Source: a bacterium YEK0313 (lineage in GTDB: Bacteria > Pseudomonadota > Alphaproteobacteria > Rhizobiales > Phreatobacteraceae). Taken from it: DNA of 64,000 bases. The translations under genes and the position numbers were made by a program. A model generated the notes under the pieces. That model saw only the letters and a list, made by a program, of their open reading frames with translations. It did not search any database and was not told the DNA's origin. The stretch spans positions 124,001-188,000 of the forward strand of contig CCMO02000002.1 in the NCBI GenBank assembly GCA_000751295.2. Reading direction: 5' to 3'. Shown here piece after piece: positions 25,875-35,201 of the stretch. Numbering within the stretch: position 1 is the first letter of the stretch; every line of letters starts with the position of its first letter.

Positions 25875-27424
25875 CAGTCGCCATTCGCCATGCCGCGCCG
25901 CAGCCGTTTCAGGTCCGACAGGAATTCCCGGCCGAACAGCACGACGAGGGTGCCGCCATAGGCGAGCGCGCCGGCGCCCATCAGCACCACGAGCGCGAGA
26001 CGGTCGGCCCCGACGCCGGTGCCGAGGGCCGCACGCAGGGCGACGGAGCCCGCCGCGAGCGTCGCGGCCAGGATGCCGAAGGCGAGGAACAGCCGCGGCA
26101 GCACGCGCCGCGCCCGCGCGTCGAGCCCCATCAGCCCCTGGCGGCGCGCGAACCAGCCGAGCAGGATCAGGTTCATCCACGCTCCCGCGCCGGTGGCGAG
26201 GGCGAGGCCGACATGGCCGAGCGGCCGCATCAGCAAGAGCTTCAGCGCAATGTTGATGAGGATGGCGATGACCATGGCGATGACCGGCGTGCGGGTGTCG
26301 CCGCGCGCGTGGAAGGTCACGGTGAACGAGCGGATCAGCACGAAGGCGGCAAGGCCGAACGCATAGGCCGAGAGCGCGCGCGCCGACTGCAGCGCGTCGG
26401 CAGCGGTGAACCGGCCATGGACGAACAGGGCCCCCATCAGCGTGTCCGGCACGATCATGAAGGCCGCCACCGCCGGCAGGGTGAAGACCAGCGTCAGCTC
26501 GATGGCGCGCAGCTGCGCATGGCGCGCGCCGGCCTCGTCGCCGGCAGCGATGCGCCGGCTCATTTCGGAGAGCAGCACGGTGCCGACCGCGGCAGCGATG
26601 ACGCCGATTGGCAGCTGGTTCATCCGGTCGGCGAAATAGAGCCAGGTGATGGCGCCCTCGACCAGGAAGCTCGCGATGATCGTGTCGGCGAAGACGGCGA
26701 TCTGGCTGCCCGCCGAACCGGCGGCGGCCGGCACGAAGGTCGCCCAGAACTGCTTCACTTCCGGCGTGATCCTGGGCAGGCGGAATTCCAGCATGACATT
26801 GGCGCGCAGCGCATCGGCCGCCACCAGCACGAATTGCAGGACGCCCGAGATCAGGACGCCCCAGGCGACCGCGTGGCCGGCTGTCGGGAAATAGCCGGCG
26901 AGCAGCAGCGTCGCGATCATCGCGACGTTGAGGAGGATCGCCGTCGCGGCGGGCGCCGCGAACCGGCCGACCGCGTTGAGCACGCCGCCGATCAGCACGA
27001 CCAGCGAAATGAAGGCGAGATAGGGGAAGGTGATGCGGGTGAGCTCGACAGCGAGGCTGAACCGCATGCCGTCGCCGGTGAAGCCCGGCGCCAGCAGCGA
27101 CACGACCGCCGGCATGAAGACCAGCGCCAGTCCGAGCAGGACGAGCTGAGCCAGCAGGAGATAGGCGAAGATGCGATCGGCGAAGACCAGCGCCGCATCG
27201 CGTCCCCGCTCCGCCGCGACCCGCGCGAAGGCCGGCACGAAGGCGGCGTTGAACGCGCCCTCGGCAAAGATCGAGCGGAAGTGATTGGGGATCCGGAAGG
27301 CGACGTTGAAGGCATCCGACACCGCGCTCGCGCCCAGCACGCTCGCCAGCATCATGTCGCGCACGAAGCCGATGGCACGGCTGACCAGCGTCAGTGCCGA
27401 GACGGAGAAGATGCTCCGGATCAC
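25874..27424 (-). CDS. murJ: Lipid II flippase MurJ (MviN)
   Basis: A 516-residue inner-membrane protein with about 14 helices and the MviN signature near the N-terminus ('SRAIGFVRDMMLASVLGASAVSDAF', 'NHFRSIFAEGAFNAAFVPAF'). It flips lipid II across the membrane for peptidoglycan synthesis. The length is normal for the family. It is transcribed toward the AbrB-like gene, with a 1-nt stop/start overlap. Confidence 0.95.
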   Translation of the reverse strand: MIRSIFSVSALTLVSRAIGFVRDMMLASVLGASAVSDAFNVAFRIPNHFRSIFAEGAFNAAFVPAFARVAAERGRDAALVFADRIFAYLLLAQLVLLGLALVFMPAVVSLLAPGFTGDGMRFSLAVELTRITFPYLAFISLVVLIGGVLNAVGRFAAPAATAILLNVAMIATLLLAGYFPTAGHAVAWGVLISGVLQFVLVAADALRANVMLEFRLPRITPEVKQFWATFVPAAAGSAGSQIAVFADTIIASFLVEGAITWLYFADRMNQLPIGVIAAAVGTVLLSEMSRRIAAGDEAGARHAQLRAIELTLVFTLPAVAAFMIVPDTLMGALFVHGRFTAADALQSARALSAYAFGLAAFVLIRSFTVTFHARGDTRTPVIAMVIAILINIALKLLLMRPLGHVGLALATGAGAWMNLILLGWFARRQGLMGLDARARRVLPRLFLAFGILAATLAAGSVALRAALGTGVGADRLALVVLMGAGALAYGGTLVVLFGREFLSDLKRLRRGMANGD

Positions 27425-27506
27425 GCAGGAAGACCTTGGATGGGCGATCGGCGCAAAGGCTGGCCTTCGGCAGGTGCGGTCAGGGGACGGATGTCTGCGA
27501 GGTGAA

Positions 27507-27526
27507 CCGGGGCTTGCCGGCCCCGG
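27507..27526 (-). terminator. Hairpin between the transaldolase-family gene and murJ
   Basis: CCGGGGC and GCCCCGG form a perfect 7-bp stem around a 6-nt loop, 40 nt downstream of the transaldolase stop on the minus strand. There is no clear T tract, so it may be a Rho-dependent or weak terminator. Confidence 0.35.
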
Positions 27527-27566
27527 GGCTTGCGCCGAAGACCGGCAGGCTTTCGCGACGCGCCGC

Positions 27567-28289
27567 TCAGGTGGCCAGCGTCAGCCCGGCGGCCAGCGCA
27601 TCGGTGCGGAAGCCCTTCACGGTGTCGAGCGAGATCGCTTCCGGATCGCGGCCGAGCCCTTCGAGCTTCTTCAGGATGTCGGCCGGCGCGGTGATGATGT
27701 GGCAGCCGATGCGGTCGGCCTCGATGACGTTCCAGACCTCGCGGGTCGAGGCCCAGATCACCTCGACGGTGTCCGTGCCGCGGGCAAGGCCGACGGCATA
27801 TTTCATCACCGGCATGTAGTCGTGGCCGGCATCGCCGAGCCGCCCGGCGAAGACCGAGACGATCGACGGCGCGCCGCCGCGCAGCGCATCCACCGACGCC
27901 TTGATCTGCGCTTCGGTATAGAGCGCGGTGAAGTTGATCTTCACGCCCTCGCGCGACAGCTTGTGGATGAGGTCGTAGAGCGGCTCGCCCTTGGTGTTGG
28001 TCACCGGCAGCTTCACATAGACGTTACGGCCCCAGGTCGCGATCACCCTGGCCTGGGCCTCGATCTCCTTAAGGTCGTCCGAGAACACCTCGAACGAGAT
28101 GTGATGGTCGGGCACCGCGGCGACGAGGTCCTTGGCATAGGCGGCATAGTCGGAAACGCCGGCCTTCTTCAGCAGCGAGGGATTGGTGGTGAAGCCGCGA
28201 ATCCAGGGCTTCTGCGCCATTTCGACGATCGAGGCCTTTTCGGCACCGTCGGTGTAGAGCTTGACCTTCAGGTCCGCCAAGGCGGGCAT
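27567..28289 (-). CDS. Transaldolase-family protein (small TalC/FSA-like)
   Basis: A 240-residue TIM-barrel aldolase of the short transaldolase/fructose-6-phosphate aldolase group. The Schiff-base Lys is K93 in 'NVYVKLPVTN', and 'GFTTNPSLLKKAG' and 'INFTALYTEAQ' are family motifs. The start at 28289 was chosen because homology begins with 'LADLKVKLYTDGA'; upstream in-frame codons look noncoding. It could exchange dihydroxyacetone units in the pentose phosphate pathway or act on another sugar phosphate. It is divergent from the Gfo/Idh/MocA gene with 205 nt between. Confidence 0.88.
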   Translation of the reverse strand: MPALADLKVKLYTDGAEKASIVEMAQKPWIRGFTTNPSLLKKAGVSDYAAYAKDLVAAVPDHHISFEVFSDDLKEIEAQARVIATWGRNVYVKLPVTNTKGEPLYDLIHKLSREGVKINFTALYTEAQIKASVDALRGGAPSIVSVFAGRLGDAGHDYMPVMKYAVGLARGTDTVEVIWASTREVWNVIEADRIGCHIITAPADILKKLEGLGRDPEAISLDTVKGFRTDALAAGLTLAT

Positions 28290-28494
28290 GGCATCCTCCG
28301 CAAGACTGCATCGGCCGGTGTTGTAGGCAACGCTCGTGCCCGTGTCCAACGGCAAGAATGCGGCGTTCCGGCACGGATGCAATTGGTAACGATGCGTGAT
28401 GTGCGCCCATTTGCGCCGCTGTGACGGGAAACTGTATACGGGTTGCGTCGCCCGGCTCAGATCCCGGGCGCAATGTTTTGAGGAATCGACGGGT

Positions 28495-29478
28495 ATGAGC
28501 AAGAACCAGGACGGCGGGGCGAGCCTGCGCGTGGGCGTCATCGGCTGCGGCGTGATGGGCAAGAACCATGCCCGGGTCTTTGCGGAGCTGCCCGGCATCA
28601 CTCTTGTCGGCGTCGCCGATCCAGACGCCGAGCAGGTCAAGTTCGTGACGAGCCGCCTTGGCTGCGGCGGCTATTCGAGCCTGTCGGCCCTGCTCGATGC
28701 CGGCATCGATGCCCTGACCATCGCCGCCCCCACCCAGCTGCATACGCCGATCGCGCTCGAAGCCATCGCCCGCGGCGTGCATGTCCTCGTGGAAAAGCCC
28801 ATCGCCCAGTCGGTCGAGGAGGGCAGCCGCATCATCGCCGCCGCCGAGAAGGCCGGCGTCACGCTGATGGTCGGCCATGTCGAGCGTTTCAATCCGGCGG
28901 TCCAGTCGATCAAGGAAGCGCTGGCGGGCGAGGACATCCTGTCGATCCAGATCACCCGGGTCGGACCGTTCCCGCCGCGCATGTCCGATATTGGCGTGGT
29001 CATCGACCTCGCCGTGCACGACATCGACCTGATCCGCTGGTTCACCGGCTCGGAAATCTCCGACATCCAGCCGCAGACCAATTCGATCCATGCCGCCCGC
29101 GAGGACATCGCGCTGCTGCAGTTCCGCACCGCCTCGGGCGTGCTGGCCCACATCAACACCAACTGGCTGACGCCGTTCAAGGCGCGCACGGTGCATGTCG
29201 CGACCCGCAACAAATACATTACCGGCGACCTCATCACGCGCCAGGTCACCGAGTGTTTCGACTACAAGCCCGACGGCAGCTATTCGATGCGCCACCTGTC
29301 GGTCGCCTATGCCGAACCGCTGCGCGCCGAGCTCCTGGCCTTCGTCGAGGCGGTGAAGAGCCGTACCGCCCCGGTGGTCGGCGGCGCCGACGGCCTTGCC
29401 AGCCTCGACATCGCCATGCGCTGCCTCGGCGACCGGCCGGCGCCGCAGCCGAAAAAGGTGGCCGGCAGCCGCGCCTGA
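28495..29478 (+). CDS. Gfo/Idh/MocA-family nucleotide-sugar dehydrogenase
   Basis: A 327-residue oxidoreductase with an N-terminal Rossmann fold ('RVGVIGCGVMGKNHARVF'), the 'VEKPIA' motif and a C-terminal Gfo/Idh/MocA domain containing 'DLAVHDIDLIRWF'. The wording of these motifs resembles UDP-N-acetylglucosamine 3-dehydrogenase-like enzymes, and the next two genes (UDP-glucose dehydrogenase, 4-epimerase) also act on nucleotide sugars. A role in surface polysaccharide or lipid A sugar synthesis is inferred. ATG 28495 is used because an upstream in-frame start adds an unrelated extension. Confidence 0.85.
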   Translation: MSKNQDGGASLRVGVIGCGVMGKNHARVFAELPGITLVGVADPDAEQVKFVTSRLGCGGYSSLSALLDAGIDALTIAAPTQLHTPIALEAIARGVHVLVEKPIAQSVEEGSRIIAAAEKAGVTLMVGHVERFNPAVQSIKEALAGEDILSIQITRVGPFPPRMSDIGVVIDLAVHDIDLIRWFTGSEISDIQPQTNSIHAAREDIALLQFRTASGVLAHINTNWLTPFKARTVHVATRNKYITGDLITRQVTECFDYKPDGSYSMRHLSVAYAEPLRAELLAFVEAVKSRTAPVVGGADGLASLDIAMRCLGDRPAPQPKKVAGSRA

Positions 29479-29601
29479 CCGCGCTGCCCGCCCGTCCTGT
29501 CGTCGCCCTGTCATCGGCCTTTGGCACTCCATCGGTCCTGACAGCCTTCGGGCCGACTCGCTCAAAGTCCGCCCCAAGGCTGGCCACCAGGGACGGACGC
29601 C

Positions 29602-30978
29602 ATGCGGATCACCATAGTCGGCGCCGGATATGTCGGGCTCGTCACCGGCGTCTGCCTCGCCGAGATCGGCCATGAGGTCGTCATTGTCGACCGCGACGCC
29701 GAACGCATTGCCGGCCTGAAGGTCGGCCGGATGCCGATCTACGAAGCCGGACTGGACCGCCTCGTTGCCGACACCGCAAGGGCTGGCCGGCTGTCCTTTG
29801 CGACCGACCTCGCTCCGGCGGTCGCGGATGCCGCCGCCATCTTCATTTGCGTCGGCACGCCGCCGCGGCCCGCCGACGGCCATGCCGACATTTCCGGCGT
29901 GCATGCCGTCGCCGGCGAAATCGCCACGGCGCTCGGCGGCTTCGCCCTCGTCGTGACCAAGTCGACCGTGCCGGTCGGCACCGGCGACGAGGTGGAGGCG
30001 ATCATCCGGGCGCGCCGGCCCGATGCCGCCTTCGCCGTCGTCTCCAATCCTGAATTCCTGCGCGAAGGCGTCGCGATTGCCGACTTCCTCGCGCCCGACC
30101 GCATCGTCGTCGGCGTCGAGGACGAGCGCGCCGGCGCGCTGATGGCGGCGCTCTACGCGCCGCTGACCGGACGGGGAGCGCCGCTCGTCGTCACCAACAG
30201 GCGGACCGCCGAACTGATCAAATATGCCGCCAACAGCTTCCTGGCGCTCAAGATCACCTACATCAACGAGATCGCCAATCTGTGCGAGGAGGTCGGCGCC
30301 GATGTCGAGCAGGTCTCGCGCGGCATCGGGCTCGACAGCCGGATCGGCGCGAAGTTCCTCAAGGCCGGCCCCGGCTTCGGCGGCTCCTGCTTCCCGAAGG
30401 ACATGCTGGCGCTGATGAAGACCGCGCAGGACCATGGCGTGCCGCTGCGCTCTGTGGAGACGGCGGTCGCGGTCAACGACGCCCGCAAGGGCGAAATGGT
30501 GCGCAAGATCGTGCGCGCCGCCGGCGGCTCGGTCGCCGGCAGGACCATCGCGGTGCTCGGCCTCACCTTCAAGCCCGATACCGACGACATGCGCTCGGCG
30601 GCCTCCCTCGTCATCCTGCCGCGGCTGATCAAGGCGGGGGCGATGATTCGCGCCTACGATCCCGCCGGCATGGCCAATGCCGCACCGCTCCTGCCCGACG
30701 TCGCCATGGCGACCAGTGCCTTTTCGGCCTGCGAGGGCGCCGATGCCGCCGTACTCGTCACCGAATGGGACGAGTTTGGCCGCCTCGACCTGTCGCAGCT
30801 CGCAGCGGTGATGAAGACGCCGCTGCTCGTCGACCTGCGCAATCTGTTCGATCCCGCCATCGCCGCCCGTTCCGGGCTGCGCTATGTCTCGATCGGGCGG
30901 AGTGACGATGCCGCCGGCCGGCCGCCGGCCGGCTTCGAGACGGCCTCACATACACCCCGGCGCCTCGCGCTTTCTTGA
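29602..30978 (+). CDS. ugd: UDP-glucose 6-dehydrogenase
   Basis: A 458-residue enzyme oxidising UDP-glucose to UDP-glucuronate with two NAD+. Visible are the Rossmann motif 'IVGAGYVGLVTGVCLAE', the catalytic Cys C263 in 'GPGFGGSCFPKD', Lys207 in 'AELIKYAANSF' and the C-terminal 'GLTFKPDTDDMRSAAS'. The tail after residue 430 or so is longer than the core and variable. It is 123 nt after the Gfo/Idh/MocA gene and 59 nt before galE, so the three may form one operon for polysaccharide precursors. Confidence 0.95.
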   Translation: MRITIVGAGYVGLVTGVCLAEIGHEVVIVDRDAERIAGLKVGRMPIYEAGLDRLVADTARAGRLSFATDLAPAVADAAAIFICVGTPPRPADGHADISGVHAVAGEIATALGGFALVVTKSTVPVGTGDEVEAIIRARRPDAAFAVVSNPEFLREGVAIADFLAPDRIVVGVEDERAGALMAALYAPLTGRGAPLVVTNRRTAELIKYAANSFLALKITYINEIANLCEEVGADVEQVSRGIGLDSRIGAKFLKAGPGFGGSCFPKDMLALMKTAQDHGVPLRSVETAVAVNDARKGEMVRKIVRAAGGSVAGRTIAVLGLTFKPDTDDMRSAASLVILPRLIKAGAMIRAYDPAGMANAAPLLPDVAMATSAFSACEGADAAVLVTEWDEFGRLDLSQLAAVMKTPLLVDLRNLFDPAIAARSGLRYVSIGRSDDAAGRPPAGFETASHTPRRLALS

Positions 30979-31037
30979 CCTCCGGTCTCGATCGGGCCAA
31001 GGAAGAACCCGGTTCGGGGGCCAACCTGGAGAAGTGC

Positions 31038-32027
31038 ATGACTGTGCTTGTCACCGGCGGCGCCGGCTATATCGGCAGCCATATGGTTCTCGAACTGCTG
31101 GACGCCGGTGAAGCCGTCGTTGTCCTCGACAATCTCTCCACCGGTTTTGCCTGGGCCGTGGATCCGCGCGCCACCCTGGTCGTCGGCGACATGGGCGACC
31201 AGGACCTGGTCGAACGGGTGATCCGCCAGCATGGCGCCGACGCGATCATCCATTTCGCCGCCCGCATCGTGGTGCCGGACTCGGTCTCCGATCCGCTCGG
31301 CTATTATCTCTCCAACACCGTCAAGACGCGCGCCGTGATGGCCGCCGCGGTGGCGACCGGCATCCGCCACTTCATCTTTTCCTCGACCGCCGCGGTCTAT
31401 GGCACGCCCGAGGTGATGCCAGTGGCGGAGGACGCGCCGACCCGGCCCGAAAGCCCCTACGGCACCTCGAAGCTGATCACCGAATGGATGCTGCGCGACG
31501 CCGCCGCGGCCCATCCGCTCGAATATGTCGTGCTGCGCTATTTCAACGTCGCCGGCGCCGATCCGGCCGGCCGCACCGGGCAGTCCTCGCCGAACGCCAC
31601 CCATCTCATCAAGGTGGCGGTGCAGACGGCGCTCGGCCTGCGCGCCAAGATGGACGTCTTCGGCACCGACTATCCGACGCCCGACGGCACCTGCGTGCGC
31701 GACTACATCCACGTCACCGACCTCGTCCGCGCCCATTCGGCGGCGCTCGCCTATCTGCGCGCCGGCGGCGCCAGCATGGTGGCGAATTGCGGCTATGGCC
31801 GCGGCTATTCGGTGCAGGAGGTGATCGACACCGTGCGCAAGGTCACCCGGGTCGACTTCCGCGCCGATTATGCGCCGCGCCGGCCCGGCGATGCGGCGGC
31901 GGTCGTCGCCAATCCCGCGCTCGCCAAGGCCCGCCTCGCCTGGCAGCCGCGCCACGAGGATCTCAACGAGATCGTCGAGCATGCCTTCGCCTGGGAGCGG
32001 CGGCTCGCCAACGGGCCCGAGGCCTGA
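31038..32027 (+). CDS. galE: UDP-glucose 4-epimerase
   Basis: A 329-residue extended SDR. It starts 'MTVLVTGGAGYIGSH' with a GGAGAAG ribosome-binding site just upstream. The catalytic pair is Y141/K145 in 'PYGTSK', and 'FSSTAAVYG' supplies the catalytic Ser/Thr. It interconverts UDP-glucose and UDP-galactose. Length and motifs are normal. It follows the UDP-glucose dehydrogenase gene in the same direction. Confidence 0.93.
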   Translation: MTVLVTGGAGYIGSHMVLELLDAGEAVVVLDNLSTGFAWAVDPRATLVVGDMGDQDLVERVIRQHGADAIIHFAARIVVPDSVSDPLGYYLSNTVKTRAVMAAAVATGIRHFIFSSTAAVYGTPEVMPVAEDAPTRPESPYGTSKLITEWMLRDAAAAHPLEYVVLRYFNVAGADPAGRTGQSSPNATHLIKVAVQTALGLRAKMDVFGTDYPTPDGTCVRDYIHVTDLVRAHSAALAYLRAGGASMVANCGYGRGYSVQEVIDTVRKVTRVDFRADYAPRRPGDAAAVVANPALAKARLAWQPRHEDLNEIVEHAFAWERRLANGPEA

Positions 32028-32145
32028 CGCGTCAAGGGCCGTCAAGGCCGGACAAGCCCCCGCAATGGCGGGCTGCGCCGCCGGCCGGCACCGTGGCGCC
32101 GATGCCGGCAGGCGCCTTGCATGCCGTGTTGAACCGGATCCGACG

Positions 32146-32880
32146 ATGACATCTTCTCGCGCAGCCCTCGGCCTTGTCGCCTTCGCTCTCGCCTTTGTTC
32201 CGGCCGCGCATGCGCAGACCGACGCGCTTCCCCGGCAGGTCGAGATCGCCGAGGATTTCGGCACCTATCTCTGTCCGAGCGAAAGCGCCGGACGGCAAAT
32301 GGCCGGCCATCTCCAGCGCGCGGATATTGCCGGCGGCTACCGTGCCACCGGCTGCCGCGCCCGCCCGGACCGCTCCGGCACGATCCGCATCACCGAGGTG
32401 CTGCAGCGCTTTCGGGTCGAAGCATTCAATCCGCCGCAGACCTACATGCTCTATCGCGGCACGGCCGCCGATGGCCGCCAGGTGATCGGCCTCGTCGGCG
32501 AGGAGGGCAACGACCGGCATCCGCGCGACGCCCTCGGCTATTTCCTGCGCGACGCGACGCGCGACGGGATGATCGAGGTCGACACGCGCAATCCCGCCTA
32601 TGTCTGCCCGGATGGCGTCGCCGCCGCCAAGGTGGTCGTCGCGCTCGCCGACCGGGCACGCGGCGCGGCGCCCACCGCCCGCCGCACCGCCCTCCTGCAG
32701 CAGGCACTCGCCGCCAACGGCTGTTCACCGGCCGCGGGCCGATATCGTGTCACCGCGCTGCACCAGCGCCAGCAGGCCGAGCCCAGCCTGGAAGCGGAAG
32801 AAGACTGGGTGGCCCTGTCGGCGACCGATCGCGACGGGCGCACTGTCGGCTTGCTCTACAACACGGCCACGCACGACTGA
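32146..32880 (+). CDS. Secreted hypothetical protein
   Basis: A 244-residue protein with a clear Sec signal peptide ('MTSSRAALGLVAFALAFVPA', cleavage near 'AHAQ'). The mature part contains two similar-looking segments with Cys and Arg ('GTYLCPSESAGRQ', 'YRATGCRARPD' and 'YVCPDGVAA', 'AANGCSPAAGRYRVT'), suggesting an internal duplication with disulphides, and several acidic patches. No family is recognised. ATG 32146 is the only start that begins with the signal sequence. It stands 118 nt after galE on the same strand, but no functional link is visible. Confidence 0.75.
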   Translation: MTSSRAALGLVAFALAFVPAAHAQTDALPRQVEIAEDFGTYLCPSESAGRQMAGHLQRADIAGGYRATGCRARPDRSGTIRITEVLQRFRVEAFNPPQTYMLYRGTAADGRQVIGLVGEEGNDRHPRDALGYFLRDATRDGMIEVDTRNPAYVCPDGVAAAKVVVALADRARGAAPTARRTALLQQALAANGCSPAAGRYRVTALHQRQQAEPSLEAEEDWVALSATDRDGRTVGLLYNTATHD

Positions 32881-33130
32881 GCCGCGCGCCGGCGGCCAGC
32901 CGCGAGACCGCTCCGGGCACGGTCTGCCCAACGGGCGCGGCTCTCCGCGCGCAGGAACGCATCGACCGATGGCGCGGGGCACGATCTGCGCTACCATTCT
33001 CGCAGGACACGGATCCGGCGGCGGCGCGCCAAGGCGCGGCCGCCGGGCATCGCACGGGGCCCTTCCCGGCAAGGACAGGCATCACCGAACCGACCAGCAC
33101 ATCGTCAGCATGAGATCAGGGAGGCCGACC

Positions 33131-34345
33131 ATGACTGTGCAAGCGACCGAGAGCCAGAAGCCCGCTTATGCTCCGCCACCGGTCAATGGCGACTTCTATC
33201 GGATGCTGCACCTCCTCGGCGAGGACGAGCGGGCGGTCGTCCGGCGCGTGCGCGATTTCATGGAAAGCGAGATCGCCCCGATCATCGAGGACTATTGGGC
33301 GCGGGACGCATTCCCCTTCGAGATCGTGCCCAAGCTGCGCGCGCTGGACATTGCCGGCATCGGCTATCGCGGCTACGGCAGCGCCGGCGGCAGCTGGCTG
33401 CTGAACACCGTGCTGTGCATGGAGATCGCCCGCGTCGACGCATCGATCGCGACCTTCTGGGGCGTCCATACCGGACTTTCGGCCGGCTCCATCTATCTCT
33501 GCGGCGACGAAACGCAGAAGCAGCGCTGGCTGCCCGCCATGATGCGCTGGGAAAAAATCGGTTCCTTCGGCTTGACCGAGCCGGATGTCGGCTCGGCCAC
33601 CTCCGGGGGCATGAAGACCACCTGCCGGCGCGACGGCGACGGCTGGGTGCTGAACGGCCAGAAGAAATGGATCGGCAATGCGCCCTTCGCCGACCTTAAC
33701 GTCATCTGGGCCCGCGAGGAGACATCCGGCCAGGTCAAGGGCTTCGTCGTCACCAAGGACAATCCCGGCTTCTCGGTCGAGAAGATCCACAACAAGATGG
33801 CCCTGCGCGTGGTCCAGAACGGCCTGATCACGCTGGCCGACTGCCGCGTTCCCGAAGCCGACCGGCTGCAGAACGCCAACAGCTTCAAGGACACCGCCAA
33901 GGTGCTGCGGATGACCCGCGCCGGTGTCGCCGGCTTTGCCGTCGGCTGCGGCATGGGCGCCTATGAGCATGCCCTGCGCTATGCCCAGACGCGCACCCAG
34001 TTCGGCCGGCCGATCGGCGGCTTCCAGCTCGTCCAGGACCTGCTCGTCCGCATGCTCGGCAATGTCACCGCGACCCAGATGATGCTGCTCCGCCTCGGCC
34101 AGTTGCAGGACGAGGGCGCAATGCTCGATGAGCACGCCTCGCTGGCCAAGGCCTATTGCACGGTCAAATGCCGCGAGACGGTCGGTTATGCCCGCGAGCT
34201 GCTCGGCGGCAACGGCATTCTGCTCGACAACCATATCGGCCGCTTCGTCGCCGATGCCGAGGCGATCTACTCCTACGAAGGCACGCGCGAGATGAATACG
34301 CTGATCGTCGGCAAGGCGATCACCGGGCTCAGCGCCTTCGTCTGA
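33131..34345 (+). CDS. Acyl-CoA dehydrogenase, glutaryl-CoA dehydrogenase-like
   Basis: A 404-residue flavoprotein of the acyl-CoA dehydrogenase family. Motifs are 'GSFGLTEPDVGS' (FAD/substrate loop), 'FGRPIGGFQLVQDLL' and the catalytic Glu E383 in 'YSYEGTREMNTLIVGKAITG', the glutaryl/crotonyl type. The start at 33131 follows a GGGAGG ribosome-binding site. Glutaryl-CoA dehydrogenase acts in lysine and aromatic degradation, but no CoA ligase or hydratase is adjacent, so the exact substrate is uncertain. It is transcribed alone, about 250 nt after the secreted protein gene. Confidence 0.9.
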   Translation: MTVQATESQKPAYAPPPVNGDFYRMLHLLGEDERAVVRRVRDFMESEIAPIIEDYWARDAFPFEIVPKLRALDIAGIGYRGYGSAGGSWLLNTVLCMEIARVDASIATFWGVHTGLSAGSIYLCGDETQKQRWLPAMMRWEKIGSFGLTEPDVGSATSGGMKTTCRRDGDGWVLNGQKKWIGNAPFADLNVIWAREETSGQVKGFVVTKDNPGFSVEKIHNKMALRVVQNGLITLADCRVPEADRLQNANSFKDTAKVLRMTRAGVAGFAVGCGMGAYEHALRYAQTRTQFGRPIGGFQLVQDLLVRMLGNVTATQMMLLRLGQLQDEGAMLDEHASLAKAYCTVKCRETVGYARELLGGNGILLDNHIGRFVADAEAIYSYEGTREMNTLIVGKAITGLSAFV

Positions 34346-34499
34346 GCGCCGGGCACCGTCACTTCGACGCCGAGGCCCATGCCGGCGCCTCGGCGCCGTC
34401 CTTGCGCGGACCCGCGCCACCATCGCGCCGGGCGAGAGGCCTGACGGTAGCATCGCGCGTTCGATCGCCCGCGACGGGCTGGACGCCTCCGCCAAGGCG

Positions 34500-34676
34500 A
34501 TGCGGCGCGCGCCGGACGCGGCTTTCTTCGCCCGGCATCTCGACCCGTACCGCAAACATCTTGCCCGCTCGCTGCGCGACCAGAAGCTGCAAGCGATCCT
34601 TCGCGGCGAAGACCCGTGCCTTGCCGAGGATCCGTGCCTCTGGATCAACCAGGCGATGGGAACCCGGCTCGGCTGA
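34500..34676 (+). CDS. Possible small protein or gene remnant
   Basis: An ATG at 34500 opens 58 codons starting 'MRRAPDAAFFARHLDPYRKH' and ending 'NQAMGTRLG'. The frame is also open upstream to the acyl-CoA dehydrogenase end, with protein-like sequence ('SIARDGLDASAK') but no Met, so it could be the decayed 3' end of a longer gene. Residue composition looks coding (few Ser/Pro/Arg runs). No ribosome-binding site is obvious, and no family is recognised. Confidence 0.25.
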   Translation: MRRAPDAAFFARHLDPYRKHLARSLRDQKLQAILRGEDPCLAEDPCLWINQAMGTRLG

Positions 34677-35060
34677 ACGGAGCTGTCCGGCGGGCGATCC
34701 ATGCCCGCCGCGGACGGCCCATGAATTCACCGGACCGCACCGTGAAATGCGACGAAGGGATGAGAACGGCGGTTGTCGCAATCAGCTTGACCTGGCACGG
34801 TAAGGTTCTGCTAACGTTAGGGTAGCAGGGCGCGCAAGACGCCCGCCGCCTCCTGGGGGAGCCCATGTTCCGTTCTGTGACCGTTGCGCCGATAGCCGCA
34901 ACATATCGTCGTTGCTTCCGCAACGCTGTCCCGGTGACGATGCTCGATCGTGCCGGCCACCGAACATTCTGAGCTCGGGCGATCGGCGGGCGACCACCCG
35001 CTGCCGGTTCCAGTTGCTGCGACAAATCCGCCCTCATGCCGGCCCGCAGCCCTCGAACCC

Positions 35061-35077
35061 ACTCACCAGTTACATAC
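35061..35077. promoter_or_regulatory. Operator-like site shared with the 47.7-kb operon
   Basis: ACTCACCAGTTACATAC differs at one position from 47682-47698, upstream of the seven-gene ABC/enolase operon. Here the left palindrome arm is degenerate. The site lies 124 nt upstream of the GTG start at 35202. The TetR gene at 36416 is the candidate binder. Confidence 0.5.
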
Positions 35078-35201
35078 TTGATTGACGCTTCGGAGGACCA
35101 CTGACTATCGTTTCGGACAAGCGCGGCAGGACCGGCCGGACGCCGGTCGATGCCCGCAGCTGTTGGGCGCGGAGCCTCGCGCCATCCGATGGAGGAATCC
35201 C

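Larger units (their letters stand above)
34346..35201. other. 856-nt region without a confident gene
   Basis: Between the acyl-CoA dehydrogenase and the TTT binding-protein genes I see a possible small ORF or gene remnant (34500-34676). There is also a perfect palindrome CTAACGTTAG (34811-34820) inside a CTGCTA/TAGCAG inverted repeat (34809-34829), and the shared operator-like site at 35061. Composition is less GC-rich after 34850. No RNA gene is recognised. Confidence 0.5.

Noticed and set aside
34359..34781. Minus-strand ORF in the 34.3-35.2 kb gap
   Set aside because: No protein-like composition, and it opposes the better frame at 34383-34676.
34809..34829. Nested palindrome CTAACGTTAG within CTGCTA/TAGCAG as an operator for the acyl-CoA dehydrogenase
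   Set aside because: It lies downstream of that gene, 480 nt from its stop, and no second copy was seen; the role is unclear.
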